From Dysidea avara (Eukaryota > Porifera > Demospongiae > Dictyoceratida > Dysideidae), in the NCBI RefSeq assembly GCF_963678975.1, contig NC_089272.1, positions 8,600,408 to 8,664,407 on the forward strand: 64,000 nucleotides of DNA, in the 5' to 3' direction. Positions 1 through 13,600 of this stretch are shown piece by piece. The notes under the pieces were generated by a model. That model ran no database searches. It was not told the DNA's origin and saw only the letters and a program-made list of their open reading frames with translations. Made by a program: the position numbers and the translations under genes. Each line of letters begins with the position of its first letter. Position 1 is the first letter of the stretch.

Positions 1-105
1 GTCATGTGTGCCTGAAGACTCACCACATTTGTAAGTAATTTTGTTTGTTTGCTTCATCATAAAATATGGTTTCTCTCTATATAAGGTAGAAAAGTAAGGG
101 AGTAG

Positions 106-200
106 GGGAGTTAGTACAGCTGGTAGCACACAGAGCCATCACACTGAAGGGCTGGGGTTCAAACCAAATGCTGCAACTTTATTTTTCCTTTTAGTAGCTA
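106..200 (+). mobile_element. tRNA-derived SINE head
   Basis: TAGTACAGCTG fits the A box (near 112) and GGTTCAAACC the B box (156-165), at tRNA-like spacing, followed by a T-rich stretch. It is read as a SINE rather than a tRNA gene because no acceptor stem pairs. Confidence 0.5.
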
Positions 201-526
201 CTTGTTTTGTCCAAGTTTTGCTGGTTCAATAGCCGGTATGGCTTATTAAACCAACTTTCAGTTCAGTAACCGGCTCTGCCAATTTTATAGAGTTGATTAA
301 TTCAAGGTATAGTTGGGAAGTGGGCACCTGGTTTTTGGAAGTAGTACAGCGTCAACTGGTTTTTAAATGCATCTTATATTATAATAAGTACTATTGTGCA
401 TAGAATCGTAGATCGACAGTTTCCCAACTTTGGTCACATTACTTACAACATATAGGTAGACTTAACATGCAATGTATATGTATGAGTGATACTTGATGGA
501 GATGGTGTATTTTGCTAATGCTATAG

Positions 527-1648
527 GTAAACACAAATGGTGTCATAAGCTTCCGTGCAGCAATATCAAGTTTTACACCACGGGCTTTTCCACTTGGTGA
601 GAACACACAACTTATTGCTCCATTCTGGGCTGATGTTGACACTAGGAATACTGGGACAATTTGGTACCGCCAAAGTAATTCATCATCAAAGCTAGTCTCT
701 AGGGCTACCGATGAAGTCAGAGAGGCATTTCTATTACAAGATGGAAATGCATTACAAGATTTCATTGCTACCGATCTCTTCATTGCAACCTGGGATCATG
801 TTGGACACTTTCATCGCTCTTTGGTATGTACATTTAAAGGCTATTACAATGCACTAAACAATATGAAAAAGTGATAATTATTAGCCAGGCACACACCCTG
901 TAGTAATTAATGCTTTCAGACAATACATAACAAGTGGTCATAGCTGGTAGCATTCTAATCACCAAGCCTGTGAGTTTCCCTAATCTGTTTTTAATTTGCT
1001 GCGTAAGTCATTATTAAATTCCAAACTAGATACTGTCTTGGGAAAGTCAGTAAACTAGAGTAAACATGTCTGGATTCTTGAATTGGTCGCTGTTACCAAA
1101 TACCATTAATTAGTAGTCTAATTTGCATAATGCAGCCATTACGTTCTTCCTGCACTGCACTCTATAGTGATAATTATAGTGAAGTAGCAGATTGCTTAGA
1201 ACATTGTAAGTATAATTTATGCAATATATACGTCATTGTGAATGTTAAGAAACCTCAAACAGCACAGTATTATGACTATTAGTGACTTAGGGAATACTTT
1301 CAGATTTGCTAAAATTTAATATGTACGGCTAAAATTACTATAGTATTTTGCTATAGAGGAGCAACACATTTCAGTGTGTACTTGTCACTGATGGGTCACA
1401 GACATTTGTAATATTCTTGTATGCTGATGGGAAAATTCGATGGACTACTGGAGATTCATCTGGTGGAGCAAATGGCATTGGTGGAATTCCTGCACAAGTG
1501 GGATTTAATGCTGGAGATGGATTTAACTTTGCTTCAGTACCAGAATCACGCACACAAGATATTATTAATATCGATAACACAACTAATGTTGGTATCAAAG
1601 GGGTGTGGATGTTTCAAGTTAACGAAGAAAGGATTTCAGCAGCAAATG
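527..1648 (+). CDS. NIDO domain exons (527-823, 1357-1648)
   Basis: The first exon reads VNTNGVISFR and APFWADVDTR, the nidogen-type hallmark, and ends in phase 0 at TTG|GTATGT. The second begins RSNTFQCVLVTDG, continues with FLYADGKIRW, and closes with GVWMFQV before a phase-1 donor at 1648. This is the NIDO extracellular domain found in nidogen, alpha-tectorin and mucin-4-like proteins. The usual opening of the domain (a Tyr-Pro-Tyr/Phe-Gly stretch) is not in the first exon and should be on an exon before position 1. Confidence 0.88.
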
Positions 1649-4600
1649 GTAGGAAAGCTGTTGTCAAGTCACTATATATGTATACATTTTCTTTTCTCTT
1701 GCTAGTTCCCAGTGGAGCAGTAACTAACCTTGATGCAAGAAATATTGATCCTACCACAGTGGAACTCAGTTGGGGTCCAGTAATGGATGAAGAACAAAAT
1801 GGAAACATATTATCATACAACATTTACTATCGCCTTAACTCGTCTAGTGGTTTCATGGTCATCCGTAATGTGATAAATATGGTATGTAAGTAGCTAAGTA
1901 AGTTAAACACTAGAAACTGGTAGTTATGTACAGCTTGCATTGTTATGTATGCATGCTATTGCTGGTCACACCTTCTATTTTGGTGTAGATGTCACTTTTT
2001 GGCATTTGCAAGCCTTAAAACCCTGTCTACAGAAATGAAAAAAAAGTGCTTTTAAGTATATGAAATATAATATAGTTTGTTACAATTTTGTAACTGTGAC
2101 TGTAAACAATGAATGTTTTATTAGTACTATTAAACTGTCTCAATCACTCACTTGCTGCACATGTTTGGTTTGTACATTATAATTCACTGAGCATTTATTT
2201 GATTTAATGTTGCAACTCTTCTACAATCATACAGTACAATAGTGCTGTATAGTAGGGACCACAAAGGAGTAGGTGTGGCCCATGAAATAACATCACCCAA
2301 ACAAAAACAGTCTCAATTTCCCCTGACGACAATAGGCAATATTGGCTAGGTAAAACTAAGCCCAAACAAACTTTCAGATTGACCCAAAATGCTTTCAACA
2401 AGTTGTTACGGAATATTAAAAAAAAATTATTTAACGGAATTTTCTACTGAATGACTGAGTAAGTGACTGACTGACTGTCTGATGCCTTCAGACAAGCATA
2501 ACTTGATAATGGCTAAGGCTACAGACTTGATTTTTTTACTGTTTGACATCACTTTGGCTTGAGAGGTGCCTTTTGGCATACTGCAGTATGTACAATGCAT
2601 TCTTCGTGGACTTACCAGCAGAGCTGGGGAAGTTATGTTTTCAAAGTAATATATTATATATTACTTTCTACATAATGAAATATATTAGTTACATATTACT
2701 TAAAATACAATGTAACTTAATAATATTACATATTAAGTTACTGTAACTTAATACGGTGTAAATATTAAAATTTCTGAATGCAAGTAATTTCACAATGTTA
2801 TGAATTTGGACTAATATAATAAACACTTCAGCACATGCGAGCCACATTTTTTCACACAGACAGTAGGCATTAATAGCAATAGTCTAATATAGTCACGTGG
2901 TATGCATCAGTCCAATGGACAGTGTCTTTTAATAGGTGAAAGGTTAATGGATTGAGGTAATGGATCACTGAGTAGTTTAATGGATAGTAAATAGCAATAT
3001 AAAAGCCATTTGTAATGCATTAGTAGCTCATTGTTACTCATAGTATTACTTGTTACATCACGCTTATCACTGCTTGTTACTCACTCGTTACTACTCATTA
3101 CATAATACTAACACTTTGTTCGTTACTAGAAACGAGTTACTAGTTTCCAAAAGCAACTTTAAGTTATATTACTGCATTTCGCAAAGTTATATATTATATT
3201 ACTTTGACTTGCAAATTTTAAATTATGTAGCACATTATATTATGTAATGTGTTACCCCATCAGTGTCCTCCTTTGTGTCCCATTCATCTTTGCCGACAGC
3301 AAAAAAGTGTTTATTTAGTGGTAGCACGTGATGGCTTCCTTTTGTTAGGTTTTACAATCCAAAAAATCAACTTCTACAAATCAATCCCCCTACCATTGTG
3401 GGATATTCATTGTAGTATCCCATTGCTAAATCCACCATGAAACCGGGGATACAAATGTTGGCTTCACAGAAATATCGATTTTAGTATTTTGCAAGATGCA
3501 AAATTATTTTTTAAAATTTGTGCTCTACACAAAGGATCAGATAAAACTTGCTACTTAGCTAGTAGAGAGTTATTGTAGTTTAAAAGTATGTACAGTAATA
3601 TGTGAGATACAACTGATCCGTTTTCCCAGTCGATGTCTGGTAAGTTAAAATCACCATAACAACATACAGTTTCCTCTGGGTATTTGTCAACTATGTCAGT
3701 TATGTAATTACACGAGTTAGTTTGGTATGTTACATCTGCACGAGGTGGCCTATATGTACATACAGCTATTAAGTTAACATTGCTGGATAGTTTAAGCAAT
3801 ACAGAACAAAATAATTTCCAAATGTGGAGGTGCATCAATCAAATCTCACAAGCAGCTATCTCCTATAAGAACTCCACCATATAACCATCAGCACGATCAC
3901 ATCAGTACACTTTGTAATTGGGGGTAAAATTTCATTGTTTACAATGTTATTGTTCAGCCAAGTTTCACAAAAGCACTAGATAGCATCAGGTTTTTCATGT
4001 TCCAGGAGTTCCCAAAATGATTCTATCTTACATAATGCTTTGAATGTTTAGTGATAAGAATTTTATGGAATCATGAGTATATAACGGAAGTAGCCAATTT
4101 GAAGTGCTAGTAGTCTCCATAAGAGCAGCTCACTCTTTGAGTTGATTGCTTAGTAATCGCATCCGATTTTGGAGCCCATCCAATATTAGACTGGATTCCT
4201 CTATATTCAGAACTACTGCATGTATGGTAGACCTGCGCCTATTATGCCAGCATAATTTTGAGCACCAATCAGTTTCATGACAATAATTTCGGAATAATAG
4301 GATGGTTACAGGCATAATTTTAGAAATATTGGATGTTCACGGGAATAATTCGTAGAATTAAGGGCGTATCTATTCTTGATTAGCTAGAAGAAAGAGTTAA
4401 GCTACTAAGAGTGATATATAGCTGACATTATTATACAAATGCTGGCTGAAAAGGAGCTTAAAGCCTCTATACTCTAATAGAATGCTCAGATACTCTAATA
4501 GAGGATTCAGATCATTTCATGTTAATAATCTGCAGCCGGCATCAGGGATTCAACAACTGCATGATTTATCTACAATTCTAAAACTTGTACATCTAGTGTA

Positions 4601-7600
4601 TCTTCTTAAAGTAGAGACGTAGGAAGCATGGGTGCCATGGGTGCTTGGGCACCCATAAATATTTGCAGTGGCGTAACTAACGGGTGTCAGTACACTGTAC
4701 TATATATTACTGAAAAGATCGAGATACTCTAATAGAGCAGTCAATGACTCTAATAAAGCAGTCATACTTGAGACCTTTTTGTTTTTGTTTGTTTTTTGGT
4801 CTTCAGCTTTACCACTGGGCACCCTTAAGTTAAATATCTTCCTACGCCCCTGTAAAGTCTTTGATCATTATCTTGGTATGTAGCTACAACAAACATACCT
4901 TTAATACACCAATAATTTAAAGAAAACTTGAATTAATGCTGCAGTCTACAGATAGCTATTCTAAGTCTGTTGTAACTACTTATGACTAGGAAATATTAAT
5001 GATGTATGAGATGGAGCACTTCATTTATGGCCCTTAATTAATTCTGGCAAGGCTACTTAGATCAGCATCTTAAAAACTAAGTGACTAGCTACAGAAACTA
5101 AATGAGAATTAGTTTGGAATAATAGGCCACAAGAATAAAAAAAGAATAATGTGTGAAAATTGGGAAATTCTGGAAGGTACAGTAGGTAAAATCTTGAGCA
5201 TAATAGACTCAGGCCTAATGTGTGGTTAGCTATTGTCCTCTTTATAGGTGAATAATGTCACTGGTTTGAGTGAGGGTGAATTGTACATATTTTCTGTAAC
5301 AGCAAGTAATGAAAATGGAGAGAGCATTATCGATGCTACCATCATGGTTATGACTGAAGAATCAAGTAAGCCTTACTAGTTGCAGTTCATCAGGTTAATG
5401 CTTTAAGTAGCTATAGCTATATGCTCACATGTAGATATCATTGTTCCTGTTCTCCTTCCACAGTTCCTAGTAATCGAGTACGGAATGTGATGGTCAGAAA
5501 TGTCGTTAATGACACTGCTGTGATGATCTCATGGGATCCTCCATCTGATCCTAATGGCTTCATACGATACTATCGTGTGGAGTTTCAACTGATCCCAGAC
5601 AGTAGTCGCTGTCAGGTAGCACCATTAGCTTCTGAAGTAATGAACAGGTTTACTAACTTCAGTGGAAGTAATGAAGCACCTACATCGATTATATTAGATG
5701 AATTGGGTCAGTCAGTATTGCATGGAAGTGTTACAACCATTATTATCTTTCAGTGGTGAATGTTTATCTATGTGGACTGTTACATTAAATTCCACCCTTT
5801 AATGCAATCAAATGTTTTGCTTTTTTTTTCTGGTTACAGATATCTACCAGTCATACATGCTTTCCATATATGCTGCCACTTCTGTTGGTGAAGGTCCTGA
5901 ATACCAGGGTAGTTTTCTTACAAGAGAAGAAAGTGAGTAATTTGCATGCACTGTTAATGCTATAACTCTTTAAGGTTACAGTATAGTCACGGCAATCATT
6001 CAAAATTTTGAATGCCTATCGATACTTTTTGAGAAGCCCATAAAACCAGTCTAGCAGCGTGAAAAGTTTTAAATGAAGGTGAAGCTCTTCATATTTAATG
6101 TTTTTATGTAGCTACAGTGTAGTTTGAGGCATGTGGAACATTACTATTTGTTGTAGTAACACAAGTAAACCAGCCCGTACATCGCTCAGCTCCAGCTGTC
6201 ACTACCATGTTTTTCCGCCGCCAAATTCAGCAAAAGCTGTAGACTCTATTGGCTTTTCTGGGGCATAGTGATACTGTATAATAAATTTATTAGGTCCTGT
6301 GGAAGCGTTTTTGGTGTGTTTCTCCCCAGTGACTCAGATACAAGCCTTCAAAGAGCTTGTTTCACTCGAAAAAACTACTAAAAGTTCAATAAAACGTCTA
6401 TACTACCAGTAACTTAAAAAATCGCTTCCACAGGACCTAGATATTTTAGTTGTTTAGCCACTTGTGTTGAAATTATAAGGATTCAGTAATCTGTTAGTCT
6501 GGTTTTTGGCGGCGCGTTTTTATAAAACATCGCTCTATTGTGGACCACACACCCAAGGACAGTCGTTGTTCTGTAGTAAAAACAAACAAGCACAATTAGT
6601 TGTATTGCTAACACAACACAGTTGTTGAAATTATTTATCCCCACTTAGTTTAAAGCAGGTTTTGTAATTTGTTCCGCCCACGCATTTTAAACTATTCCGT
6701 AACCTTAAGAGGAGATATATTTATTAGTGATATCAAGAGTACATAATATTTATATGGGGGAGAGTGTCTAACTTGAAATGCATTCACCAAACACCCTGGG
6801 TAAAGTAACAGCTCAGCCTTTTGTGAGAACGAAGGCTTTGCCCTCATAAACATAAATTAACACCAACCAACCGTTCTCTATTTCCAGTGAAGGTGATGAT
6901 TTGATGAAAGGTGAACTTTGGTGAACTTTACCCTGGGTGTTTGTACAGGCCATACTGAGAGTTAGACACATTCCCCCCATTGTTATGTACTCTTGATGGT
7001 GATATCTTCTGATATCTGTGTGTAACAGTATGTATGACATTGAGTAATACAGTCTTTGTAAATATCTACACTTGCAATGAAGCCTTTGTAATTATTAACA
7101 GTTGTGACTTGTTGATACACACACAATAGGGCTATGTTTTATAAGAGAGACTCTATTATTTTTGTATCAGTTGTTGAATTTCTTGTATTGAGAGTAGTTC
7201 AATAGCATCCTCATGACATGTGTACTGTACATTATCTGATATGACCATTTTACAGCTCCACTGGCACCCAATAACCTCACAGTAAATCATCCTGGGGCAC
7301 CTGGTAACTCAACTACCTTAGTGGTCACTTGGGATAGACCATCATGTGATCGGGGTGCCCTCTCTGGTTATGAACTCTGTTATATCCAGACTAGCTCAGT
7401 GGATGATTGTGTTAGCAATGGAACAATAGTGAGCATCACTGGTGCTAATACACTATTGTACACTATTAATGGATTATCTATTAATACTAACTACACTGTT
7501 GAGGTGAGAGGAAGGACTGGAGCAGGTCTAGGAGATCCTGTAACTGGCACGTACTTTACCAATGAAGATGGTATGTAAATCCACTTACTATAATTCAGTG

Positions 7601-10600
7601 ATTGTTAAAGTTTACTATACTATGATTGTTCTTCTTCCACAGTTCCTAGTGATCCAGTACAGAATGTGACGGTTACAAATGTCACTGATGACATCATTGC
7701 TGTGATGATCTCATGGGATCCTCCATCTGATCCTAATGGATTCATACAATATTATCGTGTGGAGTTCCAATTAATCCCTGACAATAGCAGTGGTTGTGAG
7801 GTAGCACCATTAGCTTCTAGAGTGATAAACCGGTTTAGTAACTTCAGTGGAACCAGTGAAGCACATCCCTCATTGTTATTGGATGAACTGGGTTAGTACA
7901 ACATATCTGAACCAGTGTTTTATCCTACACCATAAAATCTCATATTTTACACTTCATGTGTACTACATACTGTACACATACAGTACCACCCAGAGGTAAC
8001 GTTACAATCCCTCGCAAGTGCTCAAATTCAGGCCATGACTTGACACGACACACAACTAAAATACATCATGTGCGAAGGCAAGCAGTTACTGGAGCAGCCA
8101 CCTGAGGGAGCTCACGTGTCGTGGCTGCACGTGGTGAGTTAGTTAGCACACACATGCCAAAGAAATCGCGGGTCAAAAATTGGCTACACGAGTGTCAACT
8201 GTTTGCGAGGTTAACGTTACCTCTGTGCGGCACTGTAATTTTTGTATATGTTTAACGTTACTTTTTGTTCCACAAAAAAGAGTAGGGTTAGACAATATTT
8301 CAGTATTATCACATGTTTGCAATATTATGATGTGCAACTATAGAGAGTACCACAATCAATTCTGATAATACCACAATACTGTTTGTGTACTGACAATGCC
8401 ATGTTAAATGCTTTAGGGCCATAATAATCCACTTAAATACTGGTATATTAAATGTATAAATTTATAAATGAAGAAGGGATCCAAGCAATAAAAAGTCGTC
8501 AAACAAGAGATGAATAATGGTAGCTCTTATACAGCATATGTAGCTCGGTGGGAATTAATAATTTTTATACCAAGCCCAAAGTAAGAATTTCCCTCTGAAC
8601 TATGCTGTAATAGCTACCATCATGATGTAACACATATGTACTGTAACTTCACAATTAGTAATTGTAACATACGTAACCAGCCTATTATGCTGGCACAATT
8701 TAGAGCACAGTAGGTGCTTTGAAACATGAAGCATAGTGCTAGCATAATGGGTAGATGCTGTAAAGTGTTACCAGTGGAAAAGATTGACATACTTAGCTGC
8801 TCTATTGTGTACTTTTCTACACAATTTCTTCACGCACAAAATAGTGACGTGTAGCCTTATTAGTAATTTTAATGAACCAATCAGCTTATTCAGCTACATA
8901 ATTTAAACATTTGACATAATAAGCTGCTAAATGAATTATTTTAAATGGTTAACTTTGAACAATTTCTTACAAGCCAAAAGTTATCATTATCCATTATACA
9001 GAAAGTGCAAAACTGTTAGTTAAATGTGAAAGTTGAGGCAAAGAGTTTGAGTATAATTTTGAGCATAATAGGTAAACTTTTTTAGCACTGCAGCACAGCA
9101 TAATAGGTAAAATGGAAAGCGTAGCTAATAGGCTGGTGCTTACTCTTAATGATTGGAACATACACTGCACTTTTGTAGATTTTGCATCCTAGGCACATCA
9201 GCTGTGCTGCCTGTCTGGTACTTAGTAATGAAGAATAATAATGAATCATTCGTCTTTTGTTTCATTGCTTGGATCCCTAGCTACTTCATTTTTAAACTCA
9301 TAATTTTAGTATATATATATTAGATTGTTTAGTTTTGTTATACAGCTAGCTATAAACATGTGTACAGGTGCAGGGGCATATTTAGGGGGTTTCCAGAGAT
9401 TTCAGAATCCCATTTGAAATTTCAATTTGTGGGCTTGCAGCCAAAACAACAGACTACCATAGTTTTGCAGTACAATATAGCTATACATGAATTTAAAATG
9501 TGGCAGGACAGTTAATTACAGTGCAATAGAAAACTAATATTGATTTCTCAATAGTGGATGAAGGTAGAACATGCACTGAAATATCTGTATTAAGATTGAG
9601 ATACTCTAATAGAGCAGTCAAATGTATTCTAATAGAGCAGTCAAAACTACTCTAATAGAACATTCATAATGGAATACAATAATTATTTAATAGCTAAGCC
9701 TTAAATCATGGAGAATTAGCCTAGATATGTTCTTACAGTTAAACCTGGCAAGCCATATGCATGATATAAGTTAGGACTCACATAATTGTTTATAAAATCC
9801 ATGAAAATGTAAATTTACTACGAGCATTTTAATGGTTAAAATCTGTCAGCAGCTTGGGGATGCACTCCCAGACCCTACATGTATACACAATGATAGATCC
9901 AGGATGGGGCATTTGGGGCAAATTCCCCCCCCCCCCCCCCCCCCCCCATCCTCTGCGAAAGACTGAGCCATAGGTCACCTTTGTACACACTAAGTGCCTC
10001 TAAAAATAATTATCGTGTTGTTGATGTTTAAGCAGGGCTGGGGAAGTGCCCAGGCAGCCCAGGCAAGAGCCTGACCAATATTTTACTGTAACAGTAAGTT
10101 AACCATGAATATTTACCATCACCAAGTTATTTTGATAGCTTTGCCTGACCAATAATTTGATGCTTCCCCCAGCCCTGTTAAGCCTTTACACAGCTTTTTA
10201 AGCTTAAACCATCTGCAAAGGCCATATCAACCTACTATAATGAGTGATCTAAAAGTACAGCAGCTACCAGAGAATCTGTTCGCCCCAACCACCTACAACT
10301 TAGCCTGTTTGTGCCCCTCCCCTTGACAGCTCCTAGATCTGCCCGTGATGCAAGCTCACTACCACTGAGATCTGGAAACTACCTGTAAAATATCCTGGAT
10401 ACACCCCTGAGGCGTGTGCTATGTTTCAAAGTACACCTATTTGCTCATTGTCGTGCTTTGGCAGCTGCTTGTAAACAAAAATACTTGTACAAACAACCCA
10501 TTACACCTCCCTCGGCTGTTACTAGCCATTTAAATTCCCAGGCTCTGCTAATGTTACAGGTGTGTAATTGCTGTGCCAGTTTCATATCCCCTCGGAGCAG

Positions 10601-13600
10601 GGTTTTTGTTTTTATCTACTTTACTTGGTAGGAACTAGAGGGCAAACACTTAAGGCTAGGCTATTGGAGTACTACAGGATTTAGAGACCACGTTTTCAAC
10701 TAATCAAATTCCAGTTGTAGTTTGATTTAAGCATACTGTAAATGATGAAAGTTTGGTGTGACTAAAGTTTGGCAAAGTGGCTATTTGAAGGGCTTTATTC
10801 AGCTTATTTATTTAATGCAATTTGTACAATATTACTGCCATGCAATAATTATTGTGTTTAGCTACTGATTCTATTACTGCTTTTGATAATGAACTACGTA
10901 TCATATGTAAAATACATGTTCTGTGTGTACTACATGACAAGGTAATAATTGCAGCCAGTACCTCCAAACCCTAATAAGAGTATAGATACCCTAAAATTCA
11001 CATACTATAGTACAGAAATTGCGATCACAGAGGTTTGGGTTTTTCTGACCAAACATGTCACCCAAAACTATCCAACTATCCTCACAATGCCTTCATGGCA
11101 GTATTTTTAGGTATACCCAAGCCCAAAATTACATTCAGTATGACTTGAAATACTTCCAAAATGTTGTTACAAAATTTTATTATTTTTATTTGGTGCAATT
11201 TTCTACTGACTGACTGCCTGACTAAGAATAGCTAAGGCTATGGACTTGATTTTTTTTCACTGTTCCTGTTTGACGTCAATTCAGCTCTACAGGCATATAC
11301 CACACATACATACAATGCATACATCGTGGACTTATCTGTGTCCCCCTTTGTCATCTTTGCTGACAGTATAAGGTGTCAATTTGTGGTAGCACCATGTGAT
11401 GACTTCCCTACATTTGACAGGATTCATCTTAATTATCTATTGTGATGGATTGAAAAACAAAGCATAATTGCCATTTTGGTATTTCAGTAATTGATAATTG
11501 GGGTGTGCATTCAGTCAAAAGTAATAAGTTTGGTGGCATTCTTTCCATTACGCATGGGTTCACCAGTCATAATAATGTTGTAAAAAGTAAACAAACAAGT
11601 ATAAGTAAAAATTAATAATTGTAAGTTTGATTAGGGATCATAGAAATCAAAAATAGTGAAACAACGGGGGTTGCCTACACCTGAAGATATACTGTACTAA
11701 CGGACATCTAATTCCAAATTCAGTTGTGGGTAGCTATACACTGAACTAGAGATTAATGTCTACTATCAGGTGTAGGCAACCTCCCTTGTTTCACTACTTC
11801 TCATTCATTCCTATGATCCCTAATCAAACTTCATTTTTTAAATATTTCCTTATACTTGTTACTGTCACAGTTCCATACAGGTTGTACATGTTCTCCATAT
11901 ATGCTGCCACTACTCTTGGTGAAAGTCCACAATATGACAGTGAATTTCTTACCGAAGAAGAGAGTGAGTAATTTACACACAAATATTTGCAGCTAGCTGT
12001 GTTTCAAGAATTACTTCTATTGTGTTAGCTAAACACCTATGACTTTCTTTCTTTCTTACAGCTCCACTGGCACCCAATAACCTCATAGTAAACCATCCTG
12101 GAGTGCCTGGTAACTCAACTACCTTAGTGGTCACTTGGGATAGACCATCATGTGATCGGGGTGCCCTCTCTGGTTATGAACTCTGTTATATCCAGACTAG
12201 CTCAGTGGGTGATTGTGTTAGCAATGGAACGATAGTGAATATCACTGGTCCTGATACACTGTGGCACACCATTAATGGATTATCTATTAATACTAACTAC
12301 ACTGTTGAGGTGAGAGGAAGGACTGGAGCAGGTCTAGGAGATCCTGTAACTGGCATGAACTCTACTGATGAAGACGGTATGTTATTTCAATAAACAAGAG
12401 GCCAATTTTTAAGTCATTAATCAAAGCATCAACACACAATAATATATAGGCCCCAGCCGATTATGCTGGCATAATTTAAATTATAATAGGTGACCAAAAG
12501 CATTGCCAACATAATAAGGATGATATTTGAAATTTTAATTAAAAGGCGGAATACACGTGCCTGAAAGAATGCAAATAATCACTGCCAATAGTATTATCAT
12601 ATTTGAAAACATGTAATATAACTTATTAAACTGTTTCTTTGTTTGCAGAAATACTCTAATAGAGCAGTCACTGACTCTAATATACTCTAATAAAACAGTC
12701 AGTTCTAGAGCATAATCTTGATTTCGAAAGCATAATTTTGACCCAGTCTGTGAAAATCAGTCTTATCGCCCATGTCAGCAGATTCGATTTTTCACCCAGA
12801 ACACAAAGCTACATGAATAAACTATCTAATTCCACAATCAAAATCAGCTAGACTTGAGTGGTCTGGTTTTGCTGGCTGCTTTTCCCAAGCCCAGTGGCGA
12901 TCTGTACGTGTGGTGTGGGGCCTTAATGGAGCTCTGGTTAGCCTGGGGATGACCGTATGTGGCTGTACAGCTTTGTGGTGTTGAATAAGTATATACCTCT
13001 GCTGTGAATTTCCTTTCATTTTAGCCAATTTTATAACCTCAATGGCCCAAAACTTGGCCTAATTCATCCCTACACCTTCCTTTTCAATTTTTGAACACCA
13101 TCTTTCCCGCCTTCCAGGTCCCCCACTTTCCACCCATTTTGCAGCTCACCTAATACAGTCAACCTTGCTTCTAAAATGGCGGGAAACTTAGTTGTTGGCT
13201 ACTTGTACAGTGGAGGCTGTGGAAGGTAAGGAATTGGGGTAAAGCGTGTGAAAATTTGGTATACATAGCTTCAACCATTGACAAGCTACAACACACTAAA
13301 TACTTAAAACCAGCATTTCTCAATAGCTACTTTTAAATAGGCAATAAGCCCGGTTTTCCCAGACTGGATCACATAATTTTGAGCATAATAGGCTTAATTT
13401 TTGAGCAATGTTCAAAAGCAAAATTTTGGGCATAATACCGTATAGAGGGAAACTTTGGCAGGGATAAACTTTGGCATATAGCAAGGTCAATCGCATTTGG
13501 CGAAATAAATTTTGGCAAATTCAAGCTCAATCTATAGCTATAAATTAGATGCTAATCTCAGGCGCTACAAGTAAGCGAATTGCCAAATTCGCCAAAGTTT

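Larger units (their letters stand above)
1882..5247 (+). other. Large repeat-filled intron
   Basis: This intron holds a copy of the TAGTAGGGACCAC repeat split by a second element, a decayed retrotransposon endonuclease fragment, and a hAT-like element with a further insertion. Each is listed separately. No additional FN3 exon was seen. Confidence 0.7.

Noticed and set aside
1..30. Possible end of an upstream exon at a GTAAGT donor
   Set aside because: The phase needed to join to 527 puts an in-frame TGA in this stretch, so it is not the preceding exon of the NIDO gene.
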